Of a DNA stretch of 64,000 bases, positions 34,927 to 44,720 are shown piece by piece. The notes beneath the pieces were generated by a model. The model ran no database searches, was not told where the DNA came from, and saw only the letters and a list, made by a program, of their open reading frames with translations. This DNA is from Colwellia demingiae (GTDB taxonomy: Bacteria > Pseudomonadota > Gammaproteobacteria > Enterobacterales > Alteromonadaceae): assembly GCF_007954275.1 (NCBI RefSeq), contig NZ_VOLT01000010.1, positions 62,001-126,000 of the forward strand, written 5' to 3'. Within the stretch, counting starts at the first letter, position 1, and every line of letters starts with the position of its first letter. Made by a program: the position numbers and the translations under genes.

Positions 34927-36228
34927 ATGCGTAGTCTCTATATTAGTATTATTTTTACTGTACTAGGCTCGCTATTTTTTATTGGCTGGGGGTTAGATGA
35001 ACTAGTAGAATACTCAACTGAAGATAAAATAACTGAAACACAAGGCACTATTGTATATCGTCAGTTGCTCGACGGTTTATCGAGTGAACTTAGCTCGCTC
35101 ACCCATTCGCAATTAAACGAAAAAGTTAATCTCTTTCAACAACACTATCAAATAAAAGCCAGCTTGGCCTCAAGTAAAAATATAGCCTTACCTAGTTCAT
35201 TAGTGGCCGAGTTAAACCAGTCAGGAGGATTATTACTTGCTTCAAGTCACCATCAGTATTTAGTGAAAAATATCGCCAATCATTCTGACTACCTTTTACG
35301 CATTGAGTTACCCATTGAAACTGTCGACGACGATAATTTCAATTTTATTCTAACTTTAATACTCTATGTCAGTATTTGCGGCATCTTGATTTTATGGTTA
35401 ATACCGTTAACAAGGCGCTTATACCTACTAAACAATGCCGCCGCTAAAATTGGCTCAGGACAACTTGATGCACGTATAGCTAGCAGCCGATTCTCCTATA
35501 TTAAAATGTTAGAGCAAAGCTTTAATACTATGGCTGGAAAAATAGAAAACCTAGTAGCCGATAATAAGATTCTTGCTCGAAGTTTATCCCATGACATTCG
35601 CACACCAATGTCCTGTTTACGCTTTGGTATTGAAGCAGCGCTTGATAGCAAATCAATGGATAAAAAAAATAGCTACTTAACCCGTATGGACAATGAATTA
35701 ACCCGTATGGAAGAGATGACCTCTCTGTTTCTCGATTACGCATCAATGGAGCGACAAGCGTTAAACTTGAAAAAACAACAAACCGATATTCAAGCGTTAA
35801 TTATCTCCGCCATCACTGATTGCCAAGTACTTGCCACACAAAAAGACATAAAGATTAGCACCATTGTCCCAGATAAAACGCTTAACTATGAGCTAGATTA
35901 TCACTGGTGTTATCGCGCCATAGTCAACTTAATTAGTAATGCAATTGGTTATGCTGACAGCAATATAGTCATCTTATTAGAAACTAGTAACAACGCCATT
36001 TCTATTACTGTAGCCGATGATGGTAAAGGTATTAGTGAAGATAAGTTGGAGATTATTTTCAGTCCTTTTGTGAAACTTGATGCTGATAGAACCCGAGAGC
36101 AAGGCCACTTTGGCTTGGGCTTAGCTATCTGTAGCAAAGTGATGGATTGGCATCTAGGAAGTATAAGCGCCGTTAACGGTACACAACTTTGTGGTGCTAA
36201 CTTTACTTTATCATTCCCTGTTAACTAG
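34927..36228 (+). CDS. Sensor histidine kinase (HAMP)
   Basis: 433 residues. Membrane helices at about 5-22 and 138-160 enclose a periplasmic sensor region of about 115 residues. HAMP (about 162-210) precedes the dimerisation helix with the phosphoacceptor His in ARSLSHDIRTPMSC (about 224), then the ATPase with N box NLISNAIGYA, DDGKGIS and GHFGLGLAIC. It forms a pair with the regulator directly upstream. The periplasmic part is short and not a known named domain, so the signal is unknown; the MipA and DUF3019 proteins are natural candidates for partners. Confidence 0.93.
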   Translation: MRSLYISIIFTVLGSLFFIGWGLDELVEYSTEDKITETQGTIVYRQLLDGLSSELSSLTHSQLNEKVNLFQQHYQIKASLASSKNIALPSSLVAELNQSGGLLLASSHHQYLVKNIANHSDYLLRIELPIETVDDDNFNFILTLILYVSICGILILWLIPLTRRLYLLNNAAAKIGSGQLDARIASSRFSYIKMLEQSFNTMAGKIENLVADNKILARSLSHDIRTPMSCLRFGIEAALDSKSMDKKNSYLTRMDNELTRMEEMTSLFLDYASMERQALNLKKQQTDIQALIISAITDCQVLATQKDIKISTIVPDKTLNYELDYHWCYRAIVNLISNAIGYADSNIVILLETSNNAISITVADDGKGISEDKLEIIFSPFVKLDADRTREQGHFGLGLAICSKVMDWHLGSISAVNGTQLCGANFTLSFPVN

Positions 36229-36387
36229 CTAATTGAATCATCTTTTTTAGTTCATCTACTTCTGTTAATTTCGTTCATTGAGTAAAATAAAATAAGTAGT
36301 AATTGTTAAGAACTCCTTTAATAACTTTCTTGTTAACGGTAACCTTGAGGGTATATTTATACCAATCAGCTACTGAGAAATACTCTA

Positions 36388-37518
36388 TTGAATGCCGACA
36401 TAAAAATTAATTTTATTAATAGTATTGATAAAATAAGTGCTAGTGATTGGCAAAATTTAAATAGCTCACCCTGCCCTTTTCTTCGTTATGATTTTTTTAA
36501 TGCTCTTGAAAAAAGCCACTCCGCAAGCGCTAAACAAGGTTGGCAAGCCCATCACTTAGTTGCCACCACTAACAATGAAGTGACGGCTGTTATGCCGATG
36601 TATTTGAAAAGTCATTCTTGTGGTGAGTATGTTTTTGATTGGGATTGGGCTGATGCTTTCAAACGTCATGACATCAATTATTACCCTAAATTAGTTGCCA
36701 CCATCCCGTTTACTCCCGTTAGTAGTGATAAATTGCTTTCTTCACAACTCCAAGTAAATGAGCTATTTGAGCCATTAATTGAGCATTGCCAACAAGAAAA
36801 CATTAATAGCTGGCATATTTTGTATTGCAATGAAATTAAGACCGCTTTGCCCGAAGATGTTTATCAACGTAATACCGTACAATTTCACTGGTTTAATCGT
36901 GATTATAAAACATTCGATGATTTCTTAAATAGATTCACTTCCCGTAAAAGAAAAAATACCCGTAAGGAGAGGCTGTCGATCCTTGAACAAGATATTAAGA
37001 TTCGTCAGTTAAAAAATAGCGAAATAACAGAAAAAGATCTCGAGTTTTTTTATCTAACTTATCAACTAACCTACTTAAAGCGAGGTCATCAACCGCACCT
37101 AAACTATGAGTTTTTTAGACAGCTATTATTGAACATGACAGATAATATTTTATTGATCATTGCCAGTAATGAGCAAGAGGATATTGCATGTGCTTTATTC
37201 TTTTACGATGATTCTCAATTATATGGTCGGTATTGGGGCTGCACCAAACACTATAATAATTTACATTTTGAGCTTTGTTATTATCGCGGTATCGAGTTTT
37301 GCATTCAAAACAAGCTAAGAAGCTTCAACCCTGGCACCCAAGGTGAACACAAAATTCAAAGGGGGTTCGAGCCAGTATTAACGCACTCTTACCACTGGAT
37401 AAAACACGCGGCTTTTAGAATGGCAATTAAAAACTTTTGTCAACAAGAGCAGCAGCATATGCTAACGTACCAGCAACAATGTCAGCAGATATTACCTTTC
37501 AGAAAATATGATGAATAA
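36388..37518 (+). CDS. FemAB/COG3146-type GNAT-fold protein
   Basis: 376 residues. The pattern WQNLNSSPCPFLRYDFFNALEKSHSAS, then GWQAHHLVAT and VAVMPMYLKSHSCGEYVFDWDWADAF is that of COG3146, annotated as predicted N-acyltransferase or peptidoglycan-biosynthesis-like protein. A double GNAT fold is expected. No start ATG is in frame near the front; the TTG at 36388 follows GAGAAA. Function is not established. The gene overlaps the DUF938 gene behind it by 11 bp. Confidence 0.8.
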   Translation: MNADIKINFINSIDKISASDWQNLNSSPCPFLRYDFFNALEKSHSASAKQGWQAHHLVATTNNEVTAVMPMYLKSHSCGEYVFDWDWADAFKRHDINYYPKLVATIPFTPVSSDKLLSSQLQVNELFEPLIEHCQQENINSWHILYCNEIKTALPEDVYQRNTVQFHWFNRDYKTFDDFLNRFTSRKRKNTRKERLSILEQDIKIRQLKNSEITEKDLEFFYLTYQLTYLKRGHQPHLNYEFFRQLLLNMTDNILLIIASNEQEDIACALFFYDDSQLYGRYWGCTKHYNNLHFELCYYRGIEFCIQNKLRSFNPGTQGEHKIQRGFEPVLTHSYHWIKHAAFRMAIKNFCQQEQQHMLTYQQQCQQILPFRKYDE

Positions 37519-38113
37519 ACCCTTCTCTCAAGCATGTGAAAACAACAAACGGCCGATCTTAAATATTCTGTCAAAAGTATTCTCAAAAAATAAACATATT
37601 TTAGAAATTGGCTCAGGAACGGGACAACATGCGGTTTTCTTTGGCCAGCATCAACCCCACTTAATTTGGCAAACCAGTGATTTACCAATAAATCATCAAG
37701 GTATTAATTTGTGGTTAGATGAAACAGTCTTGTCTAACGTGCAAAAACCTATTGTGATAGATTTGAATAAAACCTGGCCGATGCCTAAAAATACTCTGCA
37801 AGTTGATGGATTATATACTGCCAATACCCTTCATATAATAAGCTGGCCATTAGTAGTAAAGTTTTTTGATGGTATCGCACAAAACTTAGCATCAGAAGCT
37901 ATCGTTTGTATATACGGTCCCTTTAAGTATCAAGGGAAATACACCAGCGACAGTAATGCTAATTTTGATTTCTGGTTGAAAGACAGAGATATAGATAGTG
38001 GTATTCGTGATATCGAAGCGATTTTGTTATTAGCAAATTCCGCAGGTCTTACGTTAATAGACGATCATGTTATGCCCGCTAATAATCAGCTTTTAGTTTT
38101 TTCAAAAAGTTAG
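37508..38113 (+). CDS. DUF938 family SAM-dependent methyltransferase-like protein
   Basis: 201 residues. SAM-binding motif ILEIGSGTGQHAVFFGQHQPHLIWQTSDLP near residues 33-60, then the DUF938 signature GLYTANTLHIISWPLVVKFFDGI and IYGPFKYQGKYTSDSNANFDFWLKDRDIDSGIRD. It is complete and cytosolic. No substrate is known for the family. Its start lies inside the end of the FemAB-like gene, so the two are translationally coupled. Confidence 0.85.
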   Translation: MMNKPFSQACENNKRPILNILSKVFSKNKHILEIGSGTGQHAVFFGQHQPHLIWQTSDLPINHQGINLWLDETVLSNVQKPIVIDLNKTWPMPKNTLQVDGLYTANTLHIISWPLVVKFFDGIAQNLASEAIVCIYGPFKYQGKYTSDSNANFDFWLKDRDIDSGIRDIEAILLLANSAGLTLIDDHVMPANNQLLVFSKS

Positions 38114-38183
38114 TTGTTCGTGCTAAATGAAGATAAAAAGTATCAAACAGACGGCTCATAACGAATAGATAGCAACACACTCT

Positions 38184-38798
38184 CTAATCATCCGCTCTAA
38201 ATAGGCTCCAGCTAGTAAGGCTTTCTATGTTTTGTTGGTCTTGTACTTCGTAGCCTAAGTGTTGATAAAAATTGATGTTTTTATCTGATTCGGTATTCAG
38301 ACCGACCCCTGTTGAATAGACATCTGACTTTGATAACTCTTGGTATTTAAGAATAAGGGCTTTTGCATAGCCCTTACCTTGATGGTCTGGATGCGTGCCA
38401 ATGGAGTCGATAAAAAAGTGTGCCCTTTTGGGGTGTGCAGCATCAGCTTGCTGCTCGTATTGTTCAATGCGACGGGAGGCTTGGGGGCTTATGCTTTTGT
38501 AAAATTCAGTTAATGCATCATCGCTTCCCTTGATCATTTCTTGTTCACTGGAATTACAGCCAAGAGCAACAGCTACCCATTGCTCATTAACTTTCACGCC
38601 ATAACAGGGCCAGTTATTGGCTAAGCCGAATTGATAAAACGATAAGAAAAACTCAGTAATGTGTGCTTCATAATTGTTGCCAGAATCATTGAATAGATAG
38701 CGCATTACTTCGTAGTTTTTAAAGGAAGAACTAAGAATGTCAGCTGCCTCTACAAGGTCAGTTTTTGTTATTGGAAAAATATTCATAATTAAGTTCAA
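38184..38798 (-). CDS. GNAT family N-acetyltransferase
   Basis: 204 residues. A single GNAT domain: acetyl-CoA loop FFIDSIGTHPDHQGKGYAKALILKYQELS (Q/RxxGxG/A form QGKGYA) near residues 128-156, and VGLNTESDKNINFYQHLGYEVQDQ at the C terminus. Members acetylate small molecules or protein termini; specificity cannot be inferred. The gene points away from the acyl-CoA synthetase, and a near-perfect 22-bp palindrome lies between the start and the other gene. Confidence 0.85.
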   Translation of the reverse strand: MNLIMNIFPITKTDLVEAADILSSSFKNYEVMRYLFNDSGNNYEAHITEFFLSFYQFGLANNWPCYGVKVNEQWVAVALGCNSSEQEMIKGSDDALTEFYKSISPQASRRIEQYEQQADAAHPKRAHFFIDSIGTHPDHQGKGYAKALILKYQELSKSDVYSTGVGLNTESDKNINFYQHLGYEVQDQQNIESLTSWSLFRADD

Positions 38799-38821
38799 CT
38801 TCGTATTTTATTTATATCGAT

Positions 38822-38843
38822 AATAAGTTTAAATAAACTTATT
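38822..38843. promoter_or_regulatory. 22-bp palindrome in the GNAT/acyl-CoA synthetase intergenic region
   Basis: AATAAGTTTA and its inverse enclose AA with perfect 10-bp arms. It lies 24-45 bp upstream of the GNAT start and about 280 bp from the acyl-CoA synthetase start. It may be an operator of a TetR-type repressor or a simple A/T hairpin. The rest of the gap up to 39121 shows nothing I can support. Confidence 0.35.
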
Positions 38844-39121
38844 GGCAAGTATCCTGTCATGCACCACTACTTTAAACCATTGTTATTTAACGTTAATAAA
38901 TACAATCAATGTCTACCCCTTTCTTTCAGTCAATAGGGCTTATACGTTTACCGGCAATTATAGACTCGCCGCTTAGCGCCTCGACTTTAAAATTAGACTG
39001 TTCATCTCCTAAATCTTTATTTGTAATGACTGTTACTTTTTACCTCGCACAGTTTTCAAGTGTCATTGATTAGTGGGAGATAAAACCTATACTCATCGAT
39101 ATAACAAAAGGAAAGTGCTAA

Positions 39122-40765
39122 ATGGAATATTTAACCCCTTTACAGAATCTACAAAATAATGTCAGCCGTCACCCTAATAAAGTTTTTCTCCACCAACCAG
39201 TAAATCGACAATGGCAAGAATATACTTGGGCTGATGTTGATCATCAAGCTCGTTGCATTGCTAATGCTCTTAAAAGTCAAGGTTTTGAGAGTGGTGCTAA
39301 GGTTGGTATTCTTTCTAAAAATTGTGCTCATTGGGTTATTACTGATTTAGCCATCATGATGGCAGGCATGATCAGCGTGCCAATTTATCCGACCGCAGAA
39401 CATACGAACATCAGCCATATTATTAAGCATGCTGATTTAAAAGCTATTTTTATTGGAAAACTAGATAATCCTGAAGAAGTACAAATGGCTATTAACGATG
39501 ATGTATTAAGTATTGCCTTTCCCTATCCAACGCCAGCCACAGCAGTACAATTTTCTGACTGGTTAATCGAATTTGAGCCTTTGGTCGATGTTCACCAAGA
39601 TGCTATTGATGATATAGCAACCATTGTTTACACCTCAGGCTCAACAGGTCGCCCAAAAGGCGTCGTATTAAGCCATAAAAATATGGCATCTGTAGCCCAA
39701 AACCTCGTAGATATTTTTAAGCTCTCCAATAATTTTCGGTCAATATCTTATTTGCCCTTAGCGCACATAGTAGAGCGCAGTAATGGATATGTAGCCCTTT
39801 ATGCTGGATTTGAAGTGTTTTTTGTCGAATCACTCGATACGTTTATTGATGATTTACAATACGCACAACCTACAGGGTTTATCTCAGTGCCACGCTTATG
39901 GACCATTTTTCAAGGCAATGTGCTAAATAAAATATCACAAAATAAAATCGCATTATTATTAAGTATTCCTATATTAAAGCACTTGTTCGCCAAAAAAATC
40001 CGCAAGGCATTAGGACTAAACAATGCACAGTGGTTTGTCTCAGGTACCGCTCCAATTGCCCTGTCGTTACTTCATTGGTATGAAAAATTAAACATACCTA
40101 TTAGCGAGGGGTGGGGAATGACCGAAACATCTGGCGCTTCTTGCCTAAATTACCCTTTCTCTAAGCTCAGTTTAGGGACTATTGGTAAACCCTTACCTTG
40201 TGTTGAAATGACCTTGTCTACAGAAGGTGAAATTCTCATTCGTGGCGATGCTGTATTTAGTGAATATTACTTAGACCCTCAATCCACCGATGCGTCATTT
40301 TCTAATGGCTGGTTCCACACTGGCGATTGTGCAGCGGTAAATGGGCAAGGTGAATATACAATTATTGGTCGCATTAAAGACAAATTTAAAACCAGTAAAG
40401 GTAAATACGTCGCGCCGGTTCCCATTGAAAGTTTACTCTGTACTAACCTTGATATTGAGCAAGTCTGTTTGATAGGTTCTGGCATGAAACAACCTGTCGC
40501 ATTAATTGTATTAACCGCCATGGACAATAAACGAGATATTGAGGTCGTCAATCGCTTAAAAAACACATTAAGTAACGTTAATGCTGAACTAGAAAGCCAT
40601 CAAAAAATCGACTATTTACTTGTCTGCGAGCACGCTTGGAGCGTAGATAATCATTTACTGACACCCAGCATGAAAATTAAAAGAAATATTATCGAAAAAA
40701 AATACGATGCACTAACCACTAAGGTATTTTCAGATCTTGTTATATACGAAGAAGATATGTTCTAA
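39122..40765 (+). CDS. Long-chain fatty acyl-CoA synthetase (AMP-binding)
   Basis: 547 residues. The AMP-binding P-loop IVYTSGSTGRPKGVVLSHKNM (about 167-187) and the A4/A5 block GWGMTETSGASCLNY are present. The nucleotide-binding GWFHTGD is followed by IIGRIKDKFKTSKGKYVAPVPIE, which keeps the conserved Lys of the C-terminal hinge. Overall plan is that of long-chain fatty acid CoA ligases (FadD15-type). It activates fatty acids for beta-oxidation or lipid synthesis. It is monocistronic. Confidence 0.85.
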   Translation: MEYLTPLQNLQNNVSRHPNKVFLHQPVNRQWQEYTWADVDHQARCIANALKSQGFESGAKVGILSKNCAHWVITDLAIMMAGMISVPIYPTAEHTNISHIIKHADLKAIFIGKLDNPEEVQMAINDDVLSIAFPYPTPATAVQFSDWLIEFEPLVDVHQDAIDDIATIVYTSGSTGRPKGVVLSHKNMASVAQNLVDIFKLSNNFRSISYLPLAHIVERSNGYVALYAGFEVFFVESLDTFIDDLQYAQPTGFISVPRLWTIFQGNVLNKISQNKIALLLSIPILKHLFAKKIRKALGLNNAQWFVSGTAPIALSLLHWYEKLNIPISEGWGMTETSGASCLNYPFSKLSLGTIGKPLPCVEMTLSTEGEILIRGDAVFSEYYLDPQSTDASFSNGWFHTGDCAAVNGQGEYTIIGRIKDKFKTSKGKYVAPVPIESLLCTNLDIEQVCLIGSGMKQPVALIVLTAMDNKRDIEVVNRLKNTLSNVNAELESHQKIDYLLVCEHAWSVDNHLLTPSMKIKRNIIEKKYDALTTKVFSDLVIYEEDMF

Positions 40766-40911
40766 ATAAACACTGCCATAAACAATTGTAAACAAGGTAA
40801 AATATAGTTAATTAAAATATAATAGTCTCTATGTAAAATCATCTAGCATCAAAGCTCATATACGGTTATTGTCGCTTTGCTCACAAAATACTTACTAACT
40901 TTAGAAGGCAT

Positions 40912-43278
40912 TTGTTCTCGTATATGGATACTAGCAGTTTTATTGCCCTACTCTACAATGCAGCACTCCTAATTTCTTTAGGCGTTATTTATGATGCGCT
41001 GAAGCTTGAATCAATCAAGAACAAAAAGATACGCGATCTAATCTCTGGATTATTGGTCGGTATGCTCGGCCTCGCAGTGATGAACACTTCATGGGAATTG
41101 GCCCCTGGAATGTTTTTTGATACGCGATGGGTGCTGATCAGTCTTTGTGGTTTGTTTTTTGGCCTGATACCAACCCTAATTGCCGGAGCTATGATGGTTG
41201 CCTTAAGACTTCATATAGGAGGGGCAGGAATTCTGGTTGGCTCATTGTGTGTCATCATCCCCGGTTCTCTTGGTTATATATTCGCCATTATATTAAAACG
41301 CAAAAATCTGCAGCTCGATTGGTTCAAGTTATATTCATTTGGCATGCTGATTCAAATCACTGTATTGGGTTGTATGTTACTCATGCCCGAACATTTACGA
41401 TTCAAAGTCATAGGCGCAGTGATACAACCCGTCATCTTCGTTTTCCCTGTTTGTACCATGCTAGTGGGTTTAATACTAAGGCGTCAACGTGACCGTCGAA
41501 AATCTGAATATGACCTAACAGAGAGCCAAAAACTGTTGAACAGGGAGCAAAGCTTGATGAGAGGTTTGATTGGCTCATTACCTGATTTAATATCTTTTAA
41601 AGATGTGCAAGGACGTTACCTTGGCTGTAATCATGCTTTTGAACAATACGTTGGCCTGACAGAGCAAGAATTGAAAGGGAAAATGGATCAGGAGCTCAAG
41701 GGGAATTTTAAGCCTTCAGATATAACAGGGCTTGATGAACAGGAAATTATTGCCAGTGGTAAAGTGTACAGTCAAGATGAATGGGTAGTTTACCCTGATG
41801 GTAGTAAAGTATTACATGAAACCATTAAGAAAACCTTTGATGGTTTAGATGGAACTCGTTATGGTTTAATGAGCGTTAGTAGAGACATCACTGAACGCCA
41901 AAGCCATGAAGATCAAATTCAACGACTTGCCTTTTATGACTCATTAACACAATTACCCAATCGCAGGATGTTGCAAGACAGATTGCAACTTATGGTGACT
42001 ACTAGTTCTCGTGACGAACGATTCAACGCACTTTTTTTCATCGACCTTGATCACTTTAAAACCCTTAACGATACCAAAGGGCATAATATGGGCGATCAAT
42101 TATTAATAGCTGTTGCCGCCAGAATACAAGACAGTGTTCGAGGTGAAGATATTGTCGCTCGATTAGGAGGGGATGAGTTTGTTGCTTTGATTTCCAATCT
42201 TGGTGAAGATGAAGCAACTGCTGGCCATGTTGCTGAAAAAGTAGCTGAGAAAATACGTCTATCCATTTGCCAACCTTACAAATTATCTATCAAAGAAAAT
42301 GTAGATGCTAACAACGAAATGACTTTTCACTGCACACCCAGTATTGGCATCAGTTTATTCAAATCAAACTTAACCAGCCCCGATGAAATCCTAAAACAAG
42401 CTGACGTTGCAATGTACCAAGCAAAAGCAGCGGGTAGAAATGCTATCCGTTTCTTTGATCCAGCCATGCAGATTGCATTAGAAGAGAATGCGGCTATTTT
42501 AGCTGAACTGCACCAAGCAATTGATAATGGTGAACTTGAATTGTATTACCAAATTCAAATAGATGAAACCAAGGGTATTCAAGGTGCAGAAGTATTATTA
42601 CGCTGGTTTCATCCGATACGAGGAATGGTTTCACCACTTGATTTTATTCCTTTGGCAGAAGAGAGCGGCTTAATCATACCCATAGGACGTTGGGTATTAG
42701 AGTCAGCTTGTCATCAACTTAAAGTGTGGGAAAACATGCCCAACCGAGAAAACTGGCAGATATCCGTTAATGTTAGTGCCTTACAATTTAAACAAGAGAA
42801 TTTTGTTGAAACTGTGCAAGAGATCATCGTCTCAAAGAACATAAACCCGCGCGGTTTAAAACTAGAATTAACCGAAAGTATGGTGCTAGAAAATGTCGAC
42901 GTTATCATTGAAAAAATGCAGCGATTAAATCAACTCGGCATTGACTTTTCTATGGATGATTTCGGCACTGGATATTCTTCTCTTTCGTGTTTGAAACGTT
43001 TACCACTTAAACAATTAAAAATAGATCAGTCATTTGTACGTGATATCACAACAGATCCTGATGATGCCGCAATCGTACAAACAATTATTAACCTATCTAG
43101 AAGTCTAAATTACGACGTCATTGCTGAAGGTGTTGAAACCCAAGAGCAACGTCAGTTTTTATTTAATAATGGCTGTAGTCAATATCAAGGTTATTTGTTT
43201 AGCCGTCCTGTACCTATTACTGAGTTTGAGGAATTAGTAAGCTCCATGTCAGTTAATTTTGCTCCTGCCCTAAACTAA
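40912..43278 (+). CDS. Membrane GGDEF-EAL protein with 5TMR-LYT and PAS domains
   Basis: 788 residues. The N-terminal block (about 1-185) is a 5TMR-LYT sensor: LISGLLVGMLGLAVM, LCGLFFGLIPTLIAGAMMVALRLHIGGAGILVGSL. A PAS domain (about 210-330) follows, then GGDEF (about 345-510, RLGGDEFVAL) and EAL (about 525-775). The EAL signature reads EVL in GAEVLLRW, which is common in active enzymes, and the DDFGTGYSS loop is intact. It may both make and break c-di-GMP. The TTG at 40912 (after AGAAGG) is used as start; the ATG at 40924 is equally possible. Confidence 0.9.
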   Translation: MFSYMDTSSFIALLYNAALLISLGVIYDALKLESIKNKKIRDLISGLLVGMLGLAVMNTSWELAPGMFFDTRWVLISLCGLFFGLIPTLIAGAMMVALRLHIGGAGILVGSLCVIIPGSLGYIFAIILKRKNLQLDWFKLYSFGMLIQITVLGCMLLMPEHLRFKVIGAVIQPVIFVFPVCTMLVGLILRRQRDRRKSEYDLTESQKLLNREQSLMRGLIGSLPDLISFKDVQGRYLGCNHAFEQYVGLTEQELKGKMDQELKGNFKPSDITGLDEQEIIASGKVYSQDEWVVYPDGSKVLHETIKKTFDGLDGTRYGLMSVSRDITERQSHEDQIQRLAFYDSLTQLPNRRMLQDRLQLMVTTSSRDERFNALFFIDLDHFKTLNDTKGHNMGDQLLIAVAARIQDSVRGEDIVARLGGDEFVALISNLGEDEATAGHVAEKVAEKIRLSICQPYKLSIKENVDANNEMTFHCTPSIGISLFKSNLTSPDEILKQADVAMYQAKAAGRNAIRFFDPAMQIALEENAAILAELHQAIDNGELELYYQIQIDETKGIQGAEVLLRWFHPIRGMVSPLDFIPLAEESGLIIPIGRWVLESACHQLKVWENMPNRENWQISVNVSALQFKQENFVETVQEIIVSKNINPRGLKLELTESMVLENVDVIIEKMQRLNQLGIDFSMDDFGTGYSSLSCLKRLPLKQLKIDQSFVRDITTDPDDAAIVQTIINLSRSLNYDVIAEGVETQEQRQFLFNNGCSQYQGYLFSRPVPITEFEELVSSMSVNFAPALN

Positions 43279-43384
43279 AAGGCAACAACGCTGTAGACAT
43301 GGCACTTAACCTTTCAATAAAAGTCCTCTATTTATTGAGGGTGTTACTTTGCAAACGACATGAAATATCCTAACACCTTACGGC

Positions 43385-44110
43385 TTAAGAGAATTTATTT
43401 AGAATTGACTGACAATATTCAGTTTTCAACAATCGAGTCACTTCACTTTTTTCATCATTGATAACATCTAACATCAATTTATCTGTAGATTGGCGCATTA
43501 ATCTTCTGCTTGTTTGTACTGAGTCTGCAGGTAGTTTAGCAATAGTTTGTGCTATATTTAGTGCGTTTTTTATCACCTCATTAGGTTGGCAAATCTGATT
43601 TACTATACCGTATTGATAGGCTTGCTCTGCTGTGAAAGGTGCCCCTAATACAGCCAACTCAAATGCTCGATTATGACCAACTTTCAAAGGCAGTAATAAA
43701 CTTGCTCCGGCCTCCAAACAAATGCCTAAGTGTGCAAAAGGTAAAATGAACTTACTATTGGTTGCCGCGATAATCATATCGCATTGCAACAATAACGTGG
43801 TGCCAATGCCTACTGCGGGCCCAGCAACCGCAGCAACGATAGGTTTAGAGAATTTTGCCAGTTGCTCAATAAATACAAAGGCGGAAAGCTCTTCTTCATT
43901 GCCTGATTCAGCAAAATCATTACCGGCAGAAAAACAATTTTCATCTCCTTGAATGAGTAGACAATGTATATGTACAGAGTCATTGGCATATTTTAAATGC
44001 TCACACAGTAATTTATACATGGCAGCATTAATGGCATTTTTTTTCATTGGTCGATTTAGCGTTATGGTAAAAACGCCTTGATGTTCTTCTGTTAAAACTA
44101 AATTTTTCAT
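43385..44110 (-). CDS. Enoyl-CoA hydratase/isomerase (ECI-like)
   Basis: 241 residues, a short crotonase. The oxyanion loops read SAGNDFAES (about 62) and AGPAVGIGTTLLLQCDMI (about 97), and the later HLGICLEAGASLLLP (about 130) keeps the Glu seen in Delta3,Delta2-enoyl-CoA isomerases rather than the paired Glu of hydratases. An isomerase role on unsaturated acyl-CoA is plausible. It is the last gene of the GMC-MaoC-crotonase run and probably belongs to the sulfatase-linked catabolic locus. Confidence 0.75.
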   Translation of the reverse strand: MKNLVLTEEHQGVFTITLNRPMKKNAINAAMYKLLCEHLKYANDSVHIHCLLIQGDENCFSAGNDFAESGNEEELSAFVFIEQLAKFSKPIVAAVAGPAVGIGTTLLLQCDMIIAATNSKFILPFAHLGICLEAGASLLLPLKVGHNRAFELAVLGAPFTAEQAYQYGIVNQICQPNEVIKNALNIAQTIAKLPADSVQTSRRLMRQSTDKLMLDVINDEKSEVTRLLKTEYCQSILNKFS

Positions 44111-44219
44111 TGTTATTTCACTTAATGATAGAAATATTTTTTAAACCAAAATAAATGGGCTATTAAAAACATAAATAAGAGAGTGGATTGTTTAGCGGTT
44201 TAATGTGCCAATGAAGTCA

Positions 44220-44720
44220 TTAAATATTAGGAAATCTTTGTAAAACAATTTCGCCTTCCACTTCCAATACCGTCTTTCCCTTGGCATTTTTCACCTCAAA
44301 TTTTAACTCTGCATTTCCTCTATCAATACGAGTATCGACGCTTAATTTAGCAATGGTCATGTTAACCGTTAGGCAATCGTTAACAAAAACAGGTAGACGA
44401 AAGTGACACTTTCGAAGCTCTCTCCATGCGACGATATGCCAATTGGCGTAGATGTTATCAAAGGTTAAACGTTGCATTATGCCTAAGGTATGTATGCCAC
44501 TGGCACACAATGCACCTATAGGCGATAACTTCGCTTTTTCTGGATCAACGTGAAATTCCATCGGATCGTAACGCTTGGCAAAATCAATAATCTCATGCTC
44601 AGTGACTTTATAATGGCCATAAGAAAATTGCTCACCCTCGTTAAGTTCATCCCAATAGATCTTTTGATTTTGTTCTATTTTGGCTGACTTTAATGCAGAC
44701 TCATTTATAACATCACTCAT
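44220..44720 (-). CDS. MaoC-like dehydratase (hot-dog fold)
   Basis: 166 residues. A typical hydratase-2 segment: [39 protein letters not shown], with Asp-x4-His (DPMEFH) as the catalytic pair, near residue 48. Members hydrate trans-2-enoyl-CoA to (R)-3-hydroxyacyl-CoA. The first codons overlap the GMC gene stop by 4 bp, showing translational coupling. It is distinct from the split MaoC pair further along the locus. Confidence 0.8.
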   Translation of the reverse strand: MSDVINESALKSAKIEQNQKIYWDELNEGEQFSYGHYKVTEHEIIDFAKRYDPMEFHVDPEKAKLSPIGALCASGIHTLGIMQRLTFDNIYANWHIVAWRELRKCHFRLPVFVNDCLTVNMTIAKLSVDTRIDRGNAELKFEVKNAKGKTVLEVEGEIVLQRFPNI

